Position numbers and translations under genes: made by a program. The notes beneath the pieces are model-generated. The model had not been told where the DNA came from, did no database searches, and worked only from the letters and a program-made list of their open reading frames with translations. A stretch of 64,000 bases of DNA from JAFDXJ01 sp039811225 (lineage in GTDB: Bacteria > Bacteroidota > Bacteroidia > Chitinophagales > Chitinophagaceae): the NCBI GenBank assembly GCA_039811225.1, contig JBDHYG010000003.1, forward strand, positions 124,001 to 188,000, written 5' to 3'. Below, one piece after another: positions 60,540 through 64,000 of the stretch (its first letter is position 1; the number at the start of each line of letters is the position of its first letter).

Positions 60540-61307
60540 ATGTCTTTCTTACAATTTAAAAATAAAATTATTCGAAGCCTGCACCCGCGCAACCTGCAAT
60601 TACGCTTGCTTCGCCTGGCATTAAGAGGAAAAACCGTTTACTGCCCTTGTTGCCAAAGCCGGTACCTGACCTTCCTTCCGGCAGGCATTGAAAAACGGGC
60701 CAATGCACGCTGCTTAAAATGTGGATCTTTAGAACGGCACCGGGCGATATGGCTTTACCTGCAAAACCATACCGATATTTTTACTACGGAAAAAACGATT
60801 TTACATGTAGCGCCGGAAATACAGCTATATAAAGAATTTGAAAAACGAAAAAATATAGAGTACCATCCCATTGATCTCATGCCTGATGCCTACCAATACG
60901 GCACTAAAACAAAAGCGATGGATGTAACGGCATTGAAATATCCCGATGACAATTTTGATGTGGTTATTTGCAACCATGTATTGGAACATATCCCCGATGA
61001 TCTAAAAGCTATACAGGAAATGTACCGGGTGTTAAAACCGGAGGGCTGGGCTGTACTGAATGTGCCTATTCAAAAAGAAAGAGAAAAAACATTTGAGGAT
61101 GCTTCCATCACCGATCCGGCACAACGCCTGCAATTTTTTGGCCAACCCGATCATGTCCGTATTTATGGTATGGATTATTTTCAACGCTTGCAGGATGCCG
61201 GTTTCCGGGTCGAAGTAAAAAACATTGCGGCTACCTATACACACAATGAACAATTTAAATATGGCATCGTGGCGAAAGAAGAAATGATTATTTGTCATAA
61301 AGCCTAA
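60540..61307 (+). CDS. SAM-dependent methyltransferase with N-terminal zinc-binding motif
   Basis: The 255-residue protein has cysteine pairs C35/C38 and C58/C61 in a short zinc-ribbon-like module, then a class I methyltransferase domain: ILHVAPEIQLYKEFEKR, PDDNFDVVICNHVLEHIPD and VLKPEGWAVLNVPIQ. DVVICNHVLEH marks the SAM/substrate region. The combination is typical of glycan-locus methyltransferases fused to a ribbon domain. It lies 9 bp after the GT4 gene and is probably paired with it. The acceptor is unknown. Confidence 0.85.
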   Translation: MSFLQFKNKIIRSLHPRNLQLRLLRLALRGKTVYCPCCQSRYLTFLPAGIEKRANARCLKCGSLERHRAIWLYLQNHTDIFTTEKTILHVAPEIQLYKEFEKRKNIEYHPIDLMPDAYQYGTKTKAMDVTALKYPDDNFDVVICNHVLEHIPDDLKAIQEMYRVLKPEGWAVLNVPIQKEREKTFEDASITDPAQRLQFFGQPDHVRIYGMDYFQRLQDAGFRVEVKNIAATYTHNEQFKYGIVAKEEMIICHKA

Positions 61308-61328
61308 GGACGGCGCTCGTCTATATCT

Positions 61329-62567
61329 ATGCAGGTATTACATGTAACACAGAATTATTTTCCCTCTATAGGAGGAACACAATATATGATACAACATGTA
61401 TCGGAATACCTGCATGCACAGTATGGCGATGACGTAACTGTCTTAACAACCAATTCTTTTTATGGCCCGAATAATGCACTGTTTAAAAAGATTGAAACGA
61501 GGGAAGAGAAATTGAATGGTGTTACAGTAAAACGATTTCCTTTTCTGCGCCTGCACAAACCATTTTTAAAAGTATGGGCAAAAACAAATCAGCAATTGGG
61601 CGGAGGAAGTATGCCGGCCATTATTCATACCTGGAATGCAGGCCCGCTTTCTGCTTCCTTAAAGCAGGCGATGAACCATACACCGGCCGATGTGCTTTGT
61701 GCTTCATCGGTGCATTACCGTTTTGCGGATTATGGCCGTTGGCGAAATACCCTGCAAACACCAAAACCTTTTGTGCTCTATGGCGCTTTGCACCTGGCTG
61801 ATGGAACAACCGATCCCCAATATATCCGGCGGATCCGGGCAGCTGATCAATATATTGCTAACTCAACGTATGAAAAAGATTTTTTGATTGCACATAAAAT
61901 AGAGCCTGAAAAAATTACGGTTGCCGGTGGGGGCATATCCCTGGATGCGGAAACAATAATGGATGTGGATACACTATCATTAAAAGCCATATACAAAATC
62001 CCTGCTAATGCAAAAATTATAACCTGTATCAGCCGGCAGGAGGCATTCAAGGGCCTGCCTGTTTTAGTAGAGGCTTTTCGGTTATTGATGGCAACGGAAA
62101 AAAACTATTACCTTTTATTAGCAGGCGCCAGCGGGAATTATACGCAGGCTTTGCAGGAAGTTGTGAAAGAGATCCCCCGGCTTTCCGTGTTTACCGATAT
62201 ATCTTCCACGGTAAAGGCTCAACTCCTGCAAATGGCCGATGTAGTGGTCTTGCCATCCAAAGCAGAATCCTTTGGGGTATTGTTTTTAGAAGCCTGGCGT
62301 GCGCGGAAACCGGTAATCGGTGCGGCTATTGGCGCCATACGTTCCATCATCAGCGAAGGGCAGGATGGTTTTTTGTTTCAACCGGATAATGCAGTTGAGC
62401 TTGCCGAAAAAATAAAAGCACTATTCATGCATCCGGGTAAAGCAAGGGAAATGGGTAATAACGGGTATGAGAAAGTAAAGCAACAATATACCTGGGAAAC
62501 TATTGCCGGGAAATTTCGAATGGCTTATGAAAAAGCCATAGACATATTTCACCGCGAAAAAAAATAA
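61329..62567 (+). CDS. Glycosyltransferase family 4, paralog of the 59274 gene
   Basis: The 412-residue protein begins MQVLHVTQNYFPSIGGTQYM. It has ITCISRQEAFKGLPVLVEAF near 223-242 and ESFGVLFLEAWRARKPV (EX7E) near 316-332. It matches the gene at 59274 along its length: NSFYGP, VKRFPFLR and FVLYGALHLAD. A second methyltransferase gene begins 2 bp after its stop. Donor and acceptor cannot be inferred. Confidence 0.9.
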   Translation: MQVLHVTQNYFPSIGGTQYMIQHVSEYLHAQYGDDVTVLTTNSFYGPNNALFKKIETREEKLNGVTVKRFPFLRLHKPFLKVWAKTNQQLGGGSMPAIIHTWNAGPLSASLKQAMNHTPADVLCASSVHYRFADYGRWRNTLQTPKPFVLYGALHLADGTTDPQYIRRIRAADQYIANSTYEKDFLIAHKIEPEKITVAGGGISLDAETIMDVDTLSLKAIYKIPANAKIITCISRQEAFKGLPVLVEAFRLLMATEKNYYLLLAGASGNYTQALQEVVKEIPRLSVFTDISSTVKAQLLQMADVVVLPSKAESFGVLFLEAWRARKPVIGAAIGAIRSIISEGQDGFLFQPDNAVELAEKIKALFMHPGKAREMGNNGYEKVKQQYTWETIAGKFRMAYEKAIDIFHREKK

Positions 62568-62569
62568 AC

Positions 62570-63187
62570 ATGTTTGTTGAAGAAGCAATTTGGGTGGGGC
62601 ATTTGGTGGATACATTGGCTTTATCTACGAATGTGCCGGTAGCAAATTTAGGTTCCTCCACATCAACATTTCGGAAAGAAGTACAGCCGCATATTGATCA
62701 ATATATTTTTCAGCCATTGGAAAGCCGGCAGGTGCCGGTGGTACATGTGGATACGAAAAATGCAGTAGGCGTTGACCGGGTGGCCGATATTACGGATCCT
62801 GGATTTGCCCGGGAATTTGCGCAGGCTTTTCAATTGGTATTATGTACCAATATGCTGGAGCATGTAGAAGATATCCAGGCGGTGGCGAACAATGTATTTG
62901 CCTGTTGCCAGCCGGGTGGTTACCTCATGCTCACGGTACCGTTTACCTATAAAAAACATGAAGACCCGATTGATAATATGTTTCGTCCCACACCGGCAGA
63001 AATCAACGCATTATTTCCTGCCGACAAGGTAGAAGAAATAGCCAGTGAGATTATCGTGATACGGGATAAAAAATATTATAGCAAAAAGAAATCCCGTTTT
63101 CCATTATGGGGCTACCGGGATCGTATAGGGTATTACTTAGGAAAAAAATACCGGGTATCCGGAATTTTACTCCAGGTAAAAGAATAA
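62570..63187 (+). CDS. Class I SAM-dependent methyltransferase
   Basis: The 205-residue protein contains VANLGSSTSTFRKEV (nucleotide loop), VGVDRVADITDPGFA, VLCTNMLEHVED near 84-95 and CCQPGGYLMLTVPFTYKKHEDP. It is smaller than the ribbon-bearing methyltransferase at 60540 and has no cysteine pairs. It follows the second GT4 gene directly (2-bp gap). In this locus it probably methylates a sugar of the same glycan. A role as a lipid or protein methyltransferase cannot be excluded. Confidence 0.8.
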   Translation: MFVEEAIWVGHLVDTLALSTNVPVANLGSSTSTFRKEVQPHIDQYIFQPLESRQVPVVHVDTKNAVGVDRVADITDPGFAREFAQAFQLVLCTNMLEHVEDIQAVANNVFACCQPGGYLMLTVPFTYKKHEDPIDNMFRPTPAEINALFPADKVEEIASEIIVIRDKKYYSKKKSRFPLWGYRDRIGYYLGKKYRVSGILLQVKE

Positions 63188-63221
63188 AAAATAATATGAA
63201 TAATTTAAAAATAGAGCAACA

Positions 63222-64000
63222 ATGTGTGGTTTAGCCGGCGCTTATTATTTTAAAAAAGGCGATTTGCATACCGGTTATTTTTTGCAGTGCATGGATACCA
63301 TGCAACGCCGTGGCCCGGATGATCAGCATTACTGGCAAAACAATAAAAATTTTATCACCGTATTTCGCCGCCTCGCGATTCGCGATACCAGCACCCATGG
63401 ACGGCAACCTATGTTCACCGCTTGTGGCAATTATTGTATTTCGTTTAATGGCGAAATTTATAATACGGAAACATTACGGAACCGCCTGCAGCCATATGCT
63501 ATTCCCTATCATTCCACATCCGATACGGAACTGTTATTGTATGCCCTTCGTTACCTGGGTATCAAAGAAACCCTGGCGATCATAGACGGAATTTTTGCTT
63601 TTGCTTTTTACGACCTGCAGGAAGACCGCTTATGGCTGGCCCGGGACCGCATGGGTGTAAAACCTTTATACATCGGCATTTGCGGAGATGGCGTGGTGTA
63701 TAGTTCGCAGTATAACCATATCATACAACACCCGTTTTTCAGCAAGAACGGGTATAATGAAAAAATAATTTCCCTGTATTTATTCCTGGGATATATGCCG
63801 GAAGGGGAAGGCCTGATCCGGGAAACATTTTACCTGCCTCATGGCCATTACCTCGAAGTCGCGAAAGGCAAAGCCACGCAATACACGTATTATGATTACC
63901 CGTTTGAAGTAAACCCACGGGAAAAAATTGACCTGGAAAAAACGCTGGCTACTTCTGTAAAGGAACAACTCATCAGTGATGTGCCGGTGGGTACATTTAT
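63222..64000 (+). CDS. asnB: Asparagine synthase-like amidotransferase (AsnB), 3' end outside window
   Basis: The ATG at 63222 is followed at once by TGT, giving the N-terminal nucleophile Cys-2 of class II glutamine amidotransferases (MCGLAGAYYF). RRGPDDQ near 28-34, RLAIRDTS, SFNGEIYN near 71-78 and ARDRMGVKPLY near 143-153 complete the glutaminase domain. The synthetase domain begins near the end of the window (SVKEQLISDVPVGTF) and is cut off. AsnB-like proteins occur in many polysaccharide loci, where they may amidate uronic or nonulosonic acid carboxyl groups (inference here). Confidence 0.9.
   Translation, partial: MCGLAGAYYFKKGDLHTGYFLQCMDTMQRRGPDDQHYWQNNKNFITVFRRLAIRDTSTHGRQPMFTACGNYCISFNGEIYNTETLRNRLQPYAIPYHSTSDTELLLYALRYLGIKETLAIIDGIFAFAFYDLQEDRLWLARDRMGVKPLYIGICGDGVVYSSQYNHIIQHPFFSKNGYNEKIISLYLFLGYMPEGEGLIRETFYLPHGHYLEVAKGKATQYTYYDYPFEVNPREKIDLEKTLATSVKEQLISDVPVGTF

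Overview
The window reads as chromosome of a member of the Bacteroidota, most likely a Chitinophagaceae-type bacterium (inference). The grounds are the TAnnTTTG-type -7 promoter elements, the near absence of Shine-Dalgarno sequences except a strong one before rpsU, a DUF5103 (type IX secretion plug-domain) protein, a NusG/UpxY-like regulator in a polysaccharide locus, an HU-CCDC81-type protein and Bacteroidota-style double-FtsX permeases. I see no insertion sequence, prophage or CRISPR array.

Region 1 (1-13.7 kb, minus strand) is an exporter locus. It holds a periplasmic adaptor, one MacB/LolD-type ATPase and five consecutive MacB/FtsX-type permeases, the last cut by the window edge. The gaps between permeases carry 7-bp tandem repeats. 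Upstream of the adaptor, and again upstream of a small basic ORF, lies the same regulatory layout: two dyad operators about 22 bp apart, set 51-52 bp upstream of a TGGCAYG element resembling a sigma-54 -24 box. Region 2 (13.7-21.3 kb, minus) is an envelope cluster: HU-CCDC81-type membrane protein, outer-membrane beta-barrel, large TPR protein, an unknown protein and a LolC/E-like permease.

Region 3 (21.4-33.0 kb, mostly plus) is housekeeping: DUF5103 protein, SRP RNA, transaldolase-like aldolase, urocanate hydratase, a GT-C-like membrane protein, riboflavin synthase (minus), rpsU, a Xer recombinase and hpf. It continues with tRNA-Thr/Tyr/Gly/Thr-tuf, tRNA-Trp-secE-nusG and a DUF4920 protein. 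The tRNA-tuf order matches the E. coli thrU-tyrU-glyT-thrT-tufB operon, but the ribosomal-protein/rpoBC genes that usually follow nusG are absent here. A cytoplasmic GH15 glucoamylase-like gene (minus) and tRNA-Pro follow.

Region 4 (35.9-64 kb, plus) is one large surface-polysaccharide locus, many of whose genes overlap by ATGA. It starts with Wza-like and Wzc-like export/kinase genes, a NusG/UpxY-like antiterminator and an O-acyltransferase. A nonulosonic (sialic/legionaminic-type) acid cassette follows: Gfo/Idh oxidoreductase, CMP-transferase, SDR, NeuB, and NeuC with an apparent ATT start. Then come a FkbM methyltransferase, Wzm/Wzt ABC exporter genes with an extended Wzt, a sulfotransferase, a TylF-like methyltransferase and four GT2 glycosyltransferases. 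The rest is a dTDP-3-amino-3,6-dideoxyhexose module (two FdtA-like isomerases, acetyltransferase, aminotransferase), a GT11 fucosyltransferase, an unassigned GT-B-like protein, two GT4 transferases alternating with two methyltransferases, and an asparagine-synthase-like gene cut by the window end. Together they would make, decorate and export a complex charged glycan with amino sugars, methyl and sulfate groups. No dTDP-sugar precursor genes (rmlA/rmlB) and no initiating sugar-phosphate transferase are visible.
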